NCBI RefSeq assembly: GCF_001890385.1
Contig: NZ_CP018221.1
Location: forward strand, 434,001 to 498,000
Length of the DNA: 64,000 nt
DNA from: Tardibacter chloracetimidivorans
Lineage (GTDB): Bacteria; Pseudomonadota; Alphaproteobacteria; Sphingomonadales; Sphingomonadaceae
Direction of reading: 5' to 3'
The notes under the pieces are model-generated. The model searched no databases, had not been told where the DNA came from, and was given only the letters and a program-made list of their open reading frames with translations. Position numbers and translations under genes: made by a program. Shown here piece after piece: positions 16,760-23,887 of the stretch; position 1 is the first letter of the stretch, and every line of letters starts with the position of its first letter.

Positions 16760-18772
16760 CTATTTGAGACGGCCCATCCATCCGCCGGAGCGGCGCGGAC
16801 GGACCGGCATCTTGCGTTTTCCCGGCTTGGCCGCAGGCGGCCGTAGCGATTGCGATTCCTCGGCAGCGTCGATCGGCGCGGGCTCCGCGCCTTCGCGCGG
16901 CTCCGGAACCCTGAACCCTTGCGGCACCCAGCGCATGTGGGTGCGCGACCCGGCATAGGGCGGGCGATAAATGGCGACATAGCCATAGACGGCCAGGTCC
17001 CATGTCTCGTTACGCGCCCTGATCTTTTCCCATTTGCCGTTCTTGCGCTCTTCCGCCGTCAGCTCCTGGAACCAGACGGCGTCGAAATCCTCCGGAAAGT
17101 GATAAAATCCGGGTCCGGACGCCTCTCTTCGCAGCCGCTGCGCGATCACATCCTTGAACAGATGCACATTCGGCACGAACAAAGCCGGGCCGGTACGGAT
17201 CGCCTGCCCTTTCGCCTTCCGGTCCAGATAGGTCGGCGGCGGAAGCGGCTGACCTTTCGGATTGTTGCCACCCTTGATCAGCGTGATCCGGTTCGGATGC
17301 ACGCCCATTTCGACGGCGGCCCGAAACATCTTCGCCGCATTGTCCGAAGCGCCGTCGATGCCGCCCGTATCCACCGCCATGGTGAGGATCGGCACCCGCT
17401 GGCCGCCGTCCATCGCCAGCGGATAGGTCCGGTTCAGCACCTGGCTGATCAGCGTCAGCCAATGTTCAGCCCTGTGGCCAGGGTCGATCTGGGTCAGCCC
17501 ATCCTCCAGCACGGTGATCGCAAACCGGTCGATCGCCCAGCACTCCAGCCCGTCGCCATAACCCCAGACCGCCACCTCGAACCGGTCGATCTGGTTGTCT
17601 ACCGAGGCCACCAGCACCTTTGCCCCGGGCGGGACGGTGCCGAGCCGCCATTTTTCACGCCGGTCGGCGAAATCCTCCGCCTTCAGGGCGCGGGCACCGG
17701 CCATCTGCGACCGGAAATTATGGCCGCCGCGCGTGTTCATGAACGCGCGCAGCTCGCTTTCATCCTGGCGACTTTCCCAGGCGAGCTGCGCCTGCCGCCA
17801 TTCGCGCGCGAGCTTGCCCCAGCTGGTGAAGCCCATCAGCCCGTCTACGCTGAAGCCCCGCCGCCTGCGGATCTCCGGATGCTTGGCGACGAACCCCGCA
17901 TCGGGCAGGTTCGCCAGATCCTGGATCATCTTCAGCCGTTCGATCGGCTCCAGAATGCAGCCATTTGCCCCGCAGACCACATGTGCCGACGCTTCGGCTT
18001 CGTCTGGCGAGCCCTTGCCCTCAAACTTCAGGTCCGTCCGGATATCGATCTGCCACCGGTCGCCGCAGCTGGGGCAGCGCGGGTGCAGGCTTTCATCCGA
18101 TCCGCCGGCGCAGAACGCCTCTATGCCGCCGCCATCCTCGCGCGCCGGCGACGAACTGACGAACTTGGTGTCCCTTCCTTCAAACTGCGTTTGCCTGCCG
18201 TCGAGCAGCTTTACCGCCGAGCCCTGCCCGTCGATATCGTCCGGCAGCTGGTCGTAATCGTCGAGCCAGCCACGCGGAATCGGCCGCGCCGTGAACTGCG
18301 ATGCCACCGGCCAGACGCTCGCCAGCAGCGATCCCCTGAATTGCTTCAGGAAGATATTGTCGACCAGCAGCCGCTCTTTCAGCGCGGCCGTCCGGTCCAC
18401 CATTGGCTGGATCCGCCGGACGACGAAATCCTGCATCATCGTCTTGTCTGGCTGGCAGATCAGCAGATCCGCCGGATCGTGCTCGATCGACCAGCCCAGC
18501 CACGACAGGCCGATTTCCGACTTGCCCTGCTGCGCCGGACCCAGCAGTCCGACTTCGGCCGTTTCCGGATCGCTGAGCGCGTCCATGACGACAACCTGCC
18601 AGGGCATGACGCTCGGGTCATAGCCAAGGTGGCGCTGCGCCCATTGCGACACCGTCAGATGCTCGGGTGGCCGCACCATCTGGGCGATGCGGGCGACCAG
18701 CTCCATGCCCGTCTCAAAAGGCGGCACGGGCGGCAACGCCCGCCCATGCACCATCACCTGATGCACGGTCAT
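16760..18772 (-). CDS. Terminase large subunit (gpA family)
   Basis: 670 aa, close to lambda gpA (641). The ATPase P-loop-like segment GPAQQGKSE is at about residues 78-86, followed by LLICQPDKTMMQDF. A CPSCGDRW zinc-like pair is near residue 240, a position where gpA homologues have a metal-binding knuckle. The C-terminal half carries the nuclease domain (VDTGGIDG). With the small subunit it cuts concatemers and powers DNA packaging. The start ATG at 18772 is 1 nt from the preceding stop. Terminases of this family cut at cos sites. Confidence 0.95.
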   Translation of the reverse strand: MTVHQVMVHGRALPPVPPFETGMELVARIAQMVRPPEHLTVSQWAQRHLGYDPSVMPWQVVVMDALSDPETAEVGLLGPAQQGKSEIGLSWLGWSIEHDPADLLICQPDKTMMQDFVVRRIQPMVDRTAALKERLLVDNIFLKQFRGSLLASVWPVASQFTARPIPRGWLDDYDQLPDDIDGQGSAVKLLDGRQTQFEGRDTKFVSSSPAREDGGGIEAFCAGGSDESLHPRCPSCGDRWQIDIRTDLKFEGKGSPDEAEASAHVVCGANGCILEPIERLKMIQDLANLPDAGFVAKHPEIRRRRGFSVDGLMGFTSWGKLAREWRQAQLAWESRQDESELRAFMNTRGGHNFRSQMAGARALKAEDFADRREKWRLGTVPPGAKVLVASVDNQIDRFEVAVWGYGDGLECWAIDRFAITVLEDGLTQIDPGHRAEHWLTLISQVLNRTYPLAMDGGQRVPILTMAVDTGGIDGASDNAAKMFRAAVEMGVHPNRITLIKGGNNPKGQPLPPPTYLDRKAKGQAIRTGPALFVPNVHLFKDVIAQRLRREASGPGFYHFPEDFDAVWFQELTAEERKNGKWEKIRARNETWDLAVYGYVAIYRPPYAGSRTHMRWVPQGFRVPEPREGAEPAPIDAAEESQSLRPPAAKPGKRKMPVRPRRSGGWMGRLK

Positions 18773-18773
18773 G

Positions 18774-19070
18774 TCAGCTGGCGCGGGCGCGGAACCTGAG
18801 CGTGACGATATCGAATTCCTGCGGATCGCGCGTGCCGAAGATGACCTTCAGCGGCACCAGCCCGCCGGAGCCGATCACGCGCAGCACGATCTCGCTTTCG
18901 CTCACCGAAACCTTGCTCGCCGTTACGTCGCCGCCTTCCGCAACGATCGTCAGCAGCTCAACGTCGACCGGAGCCGGAAAGCTGTGCTCGATCGACACAT
19001 TGACGTCGGCGCGCGGGTCAAGATCCATGGTCCAGAACCCATCCACACGATCGCGATAAAAGCCGTTCAT
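18774..19070 (-). CDS. Fibre-tail adaptor-like small structural protein
   Basis: 98 aa from ATG 19070; the longer frame upstream is tailspike shadow. The pattern DLDPRADVNVSIE at the start, then a SESEIVLRV strand and the TLRFRARAS end resembles small beta-sandwich proteins called phage fibre-tail adaptors, which usually stand next to receptor-binding genes. That fits its place 13 nt after the tailspike gene. Assignment is by pattern and neighbour. Confidence 0.5.
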   Translation of the reverse strand: MNGFYRDRVDGFWTMDLDPRADVNVSIEHSFPAPVDVELLTIVAEGGDVTASKVSVSESEIVLRVIGSGGLVPLKVIFGTRDPQEFDIVTLRFRARAS

Positions 19071-19083
19071 TCCACTTGCCTCA

Positions 19084-21732
19084 TCACGCCGCGCGCAGAT
19101 CGAGCGTGCGATTCCTTGCCGGCAGTTGCAGCCGCTTGATCGGCGTCGGCGGCGTCGTCGTTGGTCCGCTCCCGACAGCCACCAGGGCCATGGCGGGGGG
19201 ACTGATCGCCGCCAGGCCTGAAATCCGTGCTGATCCCGACGCCACCAGCACCGGTGCGGGCAGCTGCACAATGACCGCCCCAGCGATCCCGCCGGAGCTT
19301 TCCCCCGATACCTGCAGCGGCCCAAACGTGATGGCGAGCGCGCCTTGAACCCTCACAGAGCCGGTGCCACCCTCCGTCACCGCCCCCAGCGTGATCGCCA
19401 CCGCGCCGGTCAATTGCGCAGAGCCCGCGCCGGCGCAGGTCAGCGTCCCAAGCGTGATCGAGCCCGATCCCTGAATGCCCGTTTCGCTACCTCCGGACAC
19501 GAGCATTTCGCCCATGCCGATTTCCGCCGCTCCGCTGACCTGCACGTTACCGGCGCCAGCGACGACAAGCCCGCCCATCTCGATCGATGCCGCGCCCTGG
19601 GCGGGCTGAACCCCCGATGCCGCGATCTCCATCGCGCCCATCGCGATTGTGGCTGAACCGTCAACGCTTGATCCACCAGCCCCCGACGCCGTCATGGCCT
19701 CCATGGTGACCGCCGCCGATCCTGAATAAGCGACCAGCGCCGCCACCGCATCGATCGTCGGTGCGATCTGGCGCCCGTTCGTTATGCCGTCGCCGTCGAC
19801 ATGATCGTCATAGATCATGTTCTGATCGGCCGTCGTCCCACTGGGGTCAGGATGACCCAGCGCATATACGTCCACGACGACATTGCCGGGATCGCTCGCG
19901 AGCCTCAGCGTGATCGTATCGGTGCCGACCGTGATCGGCGTCGATCCGTCCAGCGATAGCGCACCGCTGAGCGCGCCTTCCGGATACACCACAAAGCGCG
20001 GCGCGGGCGATCCGACCGCCACCAGCGCGCTTGCACCGCTGGGCAATGCAACCGACAGCACGATATCCGTGCTGCCCGGTGCGCGCCGCGCGCCAGTGAT
20101 CGCCGGTCCCGCGTTGCTACCCGACAGGCCCAGGCCCGGCAGCGCCGCACGATGGAAATGATGTGCCAGCGTGATATTGCCTGGCTGCCCCTGATGCACG
20201 GCATCTTCCAGCGTCACGTCATGCGGCTCGACATATTGCCCGCCGTTGACGGTCGCCCAGTTCCTGCCCGCGCGGCGTATCTCATGGATCTGCGCGATCG
20301 TTCCCGCCGCACCCGAGGTGCGGGTTCCCATCGCGCAGACGATGGTATCAAAGGCTGCGCCAAGCACGGCATTATGTGCGGCGGCATCCGCCACGATCGC
20401 GTCCAGATTGCTTTCGAACGTGGCCTGGCTGACGCCATCCCCGGCGTCATTGCCGCCCTGGTGGATCATCCACGTCTCAAAGCCGCCGACAGCATCCCAC
20501 ACGCCGCGCAGCTGGTTGTTCAGCGTGGTATCCGGCAGCCAGTCTCCCGTCGCGGTCGACCCCTGCGAATGGCCGGTCATGGCGCAGTTGACGCCGGACG
20601 CGGCCACCTGTCGCCGCAGGAATTCCGAGGCGAAGGTGCTGCCCCAATTCCCGCCGTCTGCCGGGGCCTCCCAGGCAGGCGACGCGACGCTGATGCCGGT
20701 TTCGCCGCACCGCGCATAGATTGAGCAATAGGGGCTGATCGTCACGCCAAGGCTGGCATTCGTGCCCGTATATGCAGGCATCTTGCCAAACTGGCGCGCG
20801 GCCTGGCTCTGCCCTTGCAGCGAGATAATCCGCCCGACCATGATCCGGGACGTGCCAAGCACGATCTGGCCGGTGTCGTCATCCGGCATCAGGTCGAGAT
20901 AATACCACCCCGTGCCCGCCGGAACATCCGGGCAGCTGATCGTTGCCGCACCCACCGAAAGCGCGCCGCTATGGGCAACGGTCCAATCCTGCACCACCGG
21001 ATTGCCGCCCGTCTCCGCGTCGCGCAGCCGGTATTTGACGCTGGACGTGATCGGGGCATTGACGGTGACAGGCACGGGCACGGTGCCAGTGCCCTTGCCG
21101 TTCGCCCCGCCGGTCTTCGTCGACCGCTGAAAGATCCGCAGATCGGGCAGCTGCGGCATGATGAGCGTGGCCGATGCGTAATCGGTGACCGTCAGATTAT
21201 CCCAGTGATAACCCGTCGAATCGGTGGGCGCTCCGCCCGAATTGCGGAAGCCGACCTTTCCGGCATCGGTAATGGTGTTGGCCGTTGTCGAACATGTCAG
21301 AACATCATCGACGTACAGCCGCTTGGTGCCGTTCCGGACCTCCACCCTCAGGTGATAGGTAGTGCCTGCCACCAGCGTAAAGGCCGACGAATTGTTGTTC
21401 GTGAACGAACCGCTGACCGTGTGGCCTATCGTCCAGCCAGTGCCGTTCAGCCACCCGAAAACGACGTAGGTATTGCTGCTCTGGATGCGGGCGGCGATGA
21501 AGGTGCTTTGCGATATCGTGGTGTGAACGTGGAAATCGGCTTCGATATCGTATTCTGCACCGGCGGGCGTCCACTCCGACTGGACAACGACGGTGGTGGC
21601 GTTTGCCCTGATGCGGTTGCTGCGGACAACGAAATTGCCGGTCAGCGCCGTCCATGCTTCACCGCTGTCTGCGGCATGCGCCGTCAGCAGCGTACCATCG
21701 GCCGCCGTAAAGGTGTCGTTTAGCGCAGCCAC
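19084..21732 (-). CDS. Tailspike with lectin-like and SGNH hydrolase-like domains and C-terminal repeats
   Basis: 882 aa. Residues about 5-185 look like a concanavalin/LamG-type beta-sandwich (YDIEADFHV, TYHLRVEVRNGTK). Residues about 290-560 resemble an SGNH/sialate O-acetylesterase: GQSQAAR near 305, HQGGNDAG near 424, and AHHFHR near 525 as the possible catalytic Ser-Asp-His zone. Residues about 665-850 are nine repeats of 20-22 residues with the pattern G-[SA]-A-x-I-x-[ML]-G-x-[ML]. The product is probably a receptor-binding spike that deacetylates host surface polysaccharide. The position between the two terminase genes is unusual. Confidence 0.75.
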   Translation of the reverse strand: MAALNDTFTAADGTLLTAHAADSGEAWTALTGNFVVRSNRIRANATTVVVQSEWTPAGAEYDIEADFHVHTTISQSTFIAARIQSSNTYVVFGWLNGTGWTIGHTVSGSFTNNNSSAFTLVAGTTYHLRVEVRNGTKRLYVDDVLTCSTTANTITDAGKVGFRNSGGAPTDSTGYHWDNLTVTDYASATLIMPQLPDLRIFQRSTKTGGANGKGTGTVPVPVTVNAPITSSVKYRLRDAETGGNPVVQDWTVAHSGALSVGAATISCPDVPAGTGWYYLDLMPDDDTGQIVLGTSRIMVGRIISLQGQSQAARQFGKMPAYTGTNASLGVTISPYCSIYARCGETGISVASPAWEAPADGGNWGSTFASEFLRRQVAASGVNCAMTGHSQGSTATGDWLPDTTLNNQLRGVWDAVGGFETWMIHQGGNDAGDGVSQATFESNLDAIVADAAAHNAVLGAAFDTIVCAMGTRTSGAAGTIAQIHEIRRAGRNWATVNGGQYVEPHDVTLEDAVHQGQPGNITLAHHFHRAALPGLGLSGSNAGPAITGARRAPGSTDIVLSVALPSGASALVAVGSPAPRFVVYPEGALSGALSLDGSTPITVGTDTITLRLASDPGNVVVDVYALGHPDPSGTTADQNMIYDDHVDGDGITNGRQIAPTIDAVAALVAYSGSAAVTMEAMTASGAGGSSVDGSATIAMGAMEIAASGVQPAQGAASIEMGGLVVAGAGNVQVSGAAEIGMGEMLVSGGSETGIQGSGSITLGTLTCAGAGSAQLTGAVAITLGAVTEGGTGSVRVQGALAITFGPLQVSGESSGGIAGAVIVQLPAPVLVASGSARISGLAAISPPAMALVAVGSGPTTTPPTPIKRLQLPARNRTLDLRAA
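19165..19730 (-). repeat. Nine coding repeats in tailspike C-terminus
   Basis: Tandem degenerate repeats of 60-66 nt encode units such as SATIAMGAMEIAASG, AASIEMGGLVVAGAG and AAEIGMGEMLVSGGS. The last two units (VIVQLPAPV, AISPPAMAL) are diverged. They suggest a repetitive beta-structured stem. Confidence 0.75.
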
Positions 21733-21747
21733 GGGCCTCAGATCCTA

Positions 21748-22149
21748 TCAGGCGCCGGGTTCGGTGAGTGTAAAGCCGGTGATCTCAATCGGCTGCCCCA
21801 GGGCAATGTTGGTGTTGTTCAGCGTCAGCTCCCCGCCGCCGCCGGTCGCGGTGATCGTCCCCTGCGCATGGCAGGTGGTGCCATCGGAAGCATAGATGCG
21901 GAAATGGGCCGCAACGCCCGCTGCGTCCGCCTCCGCGTCTTCCCATGTGCCGGATTTGGCCTTCGTGCCGCCGGAAGCCGCTGCCATCCAGTCCGAAGGC
22001 AGGTTCAGCGTCGCCAGCACCGTACCGCTGTCGGCCGTTGCACAGCTGGCAGGCGCAGCGCCTGTCCTGATCTTCATGATCGCGTCCGCGCCAATGGCGG
22101 ATTCGAATGCATCCAGGCGCGCGTTGCGCACCGACACCGATAGCTGCAT
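21748..22149 (-). CDS. Phage structural protein, unknown (133 aa)
   Basis: 133 aa. It opens MQLSVSVRNARLDAFESAIG and is Ala/Gly/Thr-rich with two Cys, ending in a beta-rich stretch (LGQPIEITGFTLTEPGA). It precedes the tailspike gene by 15 nt and follows a terminator after the small terminase gene. Small proteins of this style accompany receptor-binding genes in related prophages. Function unknown, probably virion-associated. Confidence 0.65.
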   Translation of the reverse strand: MQLSVSVRNARLDAFESAIGADAIMKIRTGAAPASCATADSGTVLATLNLPSDWMAAASGGTKAKSGTWEDAEADAAGVAAHFRIYASDGTTCHAQGTITATGGGGELTLNNTNIALGQPIEITGFTLTEPGA

Positions 22150-22168
22150 GTCAAAACCTCATCATATG

Positions 22169-22195
22169 AAAAGGGCCGCCACGAAGGACGGCCCC
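22169..22195 (-). terminator. Terminator between small terminase gene and receptor-binding cassette
   Basis: Minus-strand hairpin GGGCCGTCC / GGCGGCCC (one mismatch) with loop TTCGT, followed by TTTT. It starts 18 nt past the terminase small subunit stop. Confidence 0.65.
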
Positions 22196-22212
22196 GGACC
22201 AAAACGAGCGAA

Positions 22213-22773
22213 CTATTTCTCTTCCGCAGGCACCTGCGCGCCCATGCGTTTGAGCCGGTCAGCGATCAGGTGCAGATCGCCGTCGATCAACGCATCGAGC
22301 GCGATCAGGATTTCCCTGCGCACCTCAACGCGCTTGCCCAGGCGCTGTGGCATTGTCCGCAGCTGCTGCCGCAGCGCCACCATGAACTGGCTCAGCGCCG
22401 CTTCCACCTCAACTTTGCGGACCAGCTCGCCGCGCAGCTGCGCCAGCTTGATCGCATCGACCTCGGCCTGCAGGGCCTCGCTGATCTCGCGCGGGCTCAA
22501 GCCGCTGTTACCGGGCCGCGCCGCCGCGTCGCTGCCCAGCAGGTTCAGCGACAGCTGGTTCAAACGATCCTGCCGCTCGCGCCGGGCCTGCTCTTCCGCT
22601 TCGCGCCGGGCCTTCAGCCATTTCAGCCCGGCTTCGGCGTCGATCTCATAGGCCTGGCCATTCTTGCCCCGGCTGACCACCGGGAAATCCGGGTTTTCGT
22701 CGATCAGCTTGCGCAGCGTGGGCTCCGAAGGAACCCCCGGCATCGCGACGAATTCGGACAGCGAACAGTTCAT
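22213..22773 (-). CDS. Terminase small subunit (Nu1/DUF1441-like)
   Basis: 186 aa from ATG 22773. Residues about 1-55 form a winged helix like Nu1 (VPSEPTLRKLIDENPDFPVV, then GQAYEIDAEAGLKWLK). Residues about 55-130 are a long charged helix, and the last 70 residues are helical assembly domain. It binds the phage cos DNA and recruits the large subunit. Pairing with a gpA-type large subunit supports the call, although three genes separate the two. Some upstream coding frame exists but the ATG at 22773 gives the conserved N-terminus. Confidence 0.85.
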   Translation of the reverse strand: MNCSLSEFVAMPGVPSEPTLRKLIDENPDFPVVSRGKNGQAYEIDAEAGLKWLKARREAEEQARRERQDRLNQLSLNLLGSDAAARPGNSGLSPREISEALQAEVDAIKLAQLRGELVRKVEVEAALSQFMVALRQQLRTMPQRLGKRVEVRREILIALDALIDGDLHLIADRLKRMGAQVPAEEK

Positions 22774-23141
22774 CGCCGTGAACCGAAACCCAAAAAACAA
22801 CAAGAGAAGCCCTGAAAAATCAGGAACTTCGCACAACATGCGCCTTCGCGCCCCGCATAGGGTCGGAGCGCCAGGAAGGACCCAAGCCGCCCCGACCCCG
22901 CGCAGTGCGTCACATGATCGCCCCCCATCCTGCAGCGCGCCAGGGCATCCCTCGCAAAACGGCCCGCGCAACCGCACACACCCCCGACGCGCTCGAAGAT
23001 GACGGCGGCCACGCGGGCCAAGTGATTAGGAGAGGATGCCCAGAAGGCCAACGCTTCGATCTGCCCCCGCCAATGCGCGAGCGTCTCGCAACGCTGACAC
23101 CAAACATACGGATTTTTTGCGCCAGGGGGACACACGATATT
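22774..23141. other. 368-bp stretch without a confident gene; candidate cos region
   Basis: Upstream of the small terminase gene. A minus-strand frame 22770-23135 (121 aa, Cys-rich, ending in an ATGA overlap with the terminase start) is open, but its composition, especially the last 25 residues, looks non-coding. A short hairpin (CCTGA/TCAGG) lies near 22813-22827 and GGGTCGG/CCGACCC repeats near 22860-22900. In lambda the cos site lies directly upstream of nu1, so cos may be here; nothing in the sequence proves it. Confidence 0.35.
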
Positions 23142-23606
23142 TCAGCCTTGTACGATTTCTTGTCTTGACTTCGAATTCGTCAAATCAATTCCGGTATTTA
23201 ATGCTGCCGCGATCATATCCAGCGCGCGGCGATATCGCTTCTTCAGCGTGTCCGGCTTGCCCTCCAGCCCCCGTCGCGCCTTGATCCGGCCCCATGGGAT
23301 GCGGGAATAGCCCTTCGCCAGCACGGGCAGCACGGCGCCAACCAGCTTGCGGTCTTCGGGACGCAGCAGCTCCAGCCATTGAAGTGCCTCTTCCATCTGA
23401 TCCACCTCGACGGCGCGCAGCCCCAGCGTCAGGCGCACATCCTCGGCGTCCTGCGAATAGGCGCCCCACTCCCGCTGCACCTGACGCCAGAGCGACGACG
23501 TGCCCGATCGCATCCATCCCTTTTCTCGGTCGGGCATGCGCCGCAGGCTCTCCCATGCCTGGATGAAGCCTTCCTGCACGGCATCGGGCGTCCATTCCCC
23601 CTTCAT
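23142..23606 (-). CDS. DUF6362-like phage protein
   Basis: 154 aa from ATG 23606, chosen because the sequence MKGEWTPDAVQEGFIQAWE then matches the usual start of this phage family and because a preceding frame ends in an ATGA overlap there. Helical, with tryptophans in the first 60 residues and a basic segment (WGRIKARRG, then LKKRYRRAL) near 115-135 that could be a helix-turn-helix. Related proteins lie between replication and terminase genes. Function unknown; DNA binding is possible. Confidence 0.65.
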   Translation of the reverse strand: MKGEWTPDAVQEGFIQAWESLRRMPDREKGWMRSGTSSLWRQVQREWGAYSQDAEDVRLTLGLRAVEVDQMEEALQWLELLRPEDRKLVGAVLPVLAKGYSRIPWGRIKARRGLEGKPDTLKKRYRRALDMIAAALNTGIDLTNSKSRQEIVQG

Positions 23607-23887
23607 ATCGCAGCCATCCTTCCACATTTGGCGCAAAGCTTCCGCGAAAGGCGCGATCCTTCCACGATCAAACCATTGTTTTCATTGAAGGTTGGAAGGT
23701 TATGGAAAGATAGGAAGGTTATATGTGACCCGTGCTTTACGCATGCGCGCCTGCGCACACACGCTAGGAGCGGCGGGCAGACAAAACCCTTCCTATGTTT
23801 CCACAACCTTCCAAAGCCGCAGAAATTCGCGACTTTCGAGAAGCCTCTAACCTTCCATTTTTGGAAGCTTGGAAGGATCGTCACCAT
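23603..23887 (-). CDS. Possible 94-aa protein between primase and DUF6362 genes
   Basis: The start ATG at 23887 overlaps the primase stop and the stop overlaps the next ATG (ATGA), as in coupled genes. The product is basic with many Phe, Lys, Arg and Cys. However the same DNA carries a near-perfect 29-nt inverted repeat and GGAAGG motifs, which argues for a regulatory or origin role. It may be both or only the latter. Confidence 0.35.
   Translation of the reverse strand: MVTILPSFQKWKVRGFSKVANFCGFGRLWKHRKGFVCPPLLACVRRRACVKHGSHITFLSFHNLPTFNENNGLIVEGSRLSRKLCAKCGRMAAI
23692..23814. repeat. 29-nt inverted repeat with GGAAGG motifs, candidate replication origin
   Basis: The left arm 23692-23720 and the right arm 23786-23814 match in inverted orientation at 26 of 29 positions, with a 65-nt spacer. 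Each arm holds three spaced GGAA-type units (GGAAGGTT, GGAAA, GGAAGG). Further CCTTCC/GGAAGG units lie at 23850-23880. Iterated motifs beside a primase-helicase gene suggest an origin or autoregulatory site; not proven. Confidence 0.55.

Noticed and set aside
16850-18799. 649-codon plus-strand open frame
   Set aside because: Antisense to terminase large subunit; Arg/His/Pro-rich with no domain.
22770-23135. 121-codon minus-strand frame upstream of the small terminase gene
   Set aside because: Despite an ATGA overlap, its composition, run of Cys and TTTTTT-rich end look non-coding; kept only as a note in the gap entry.
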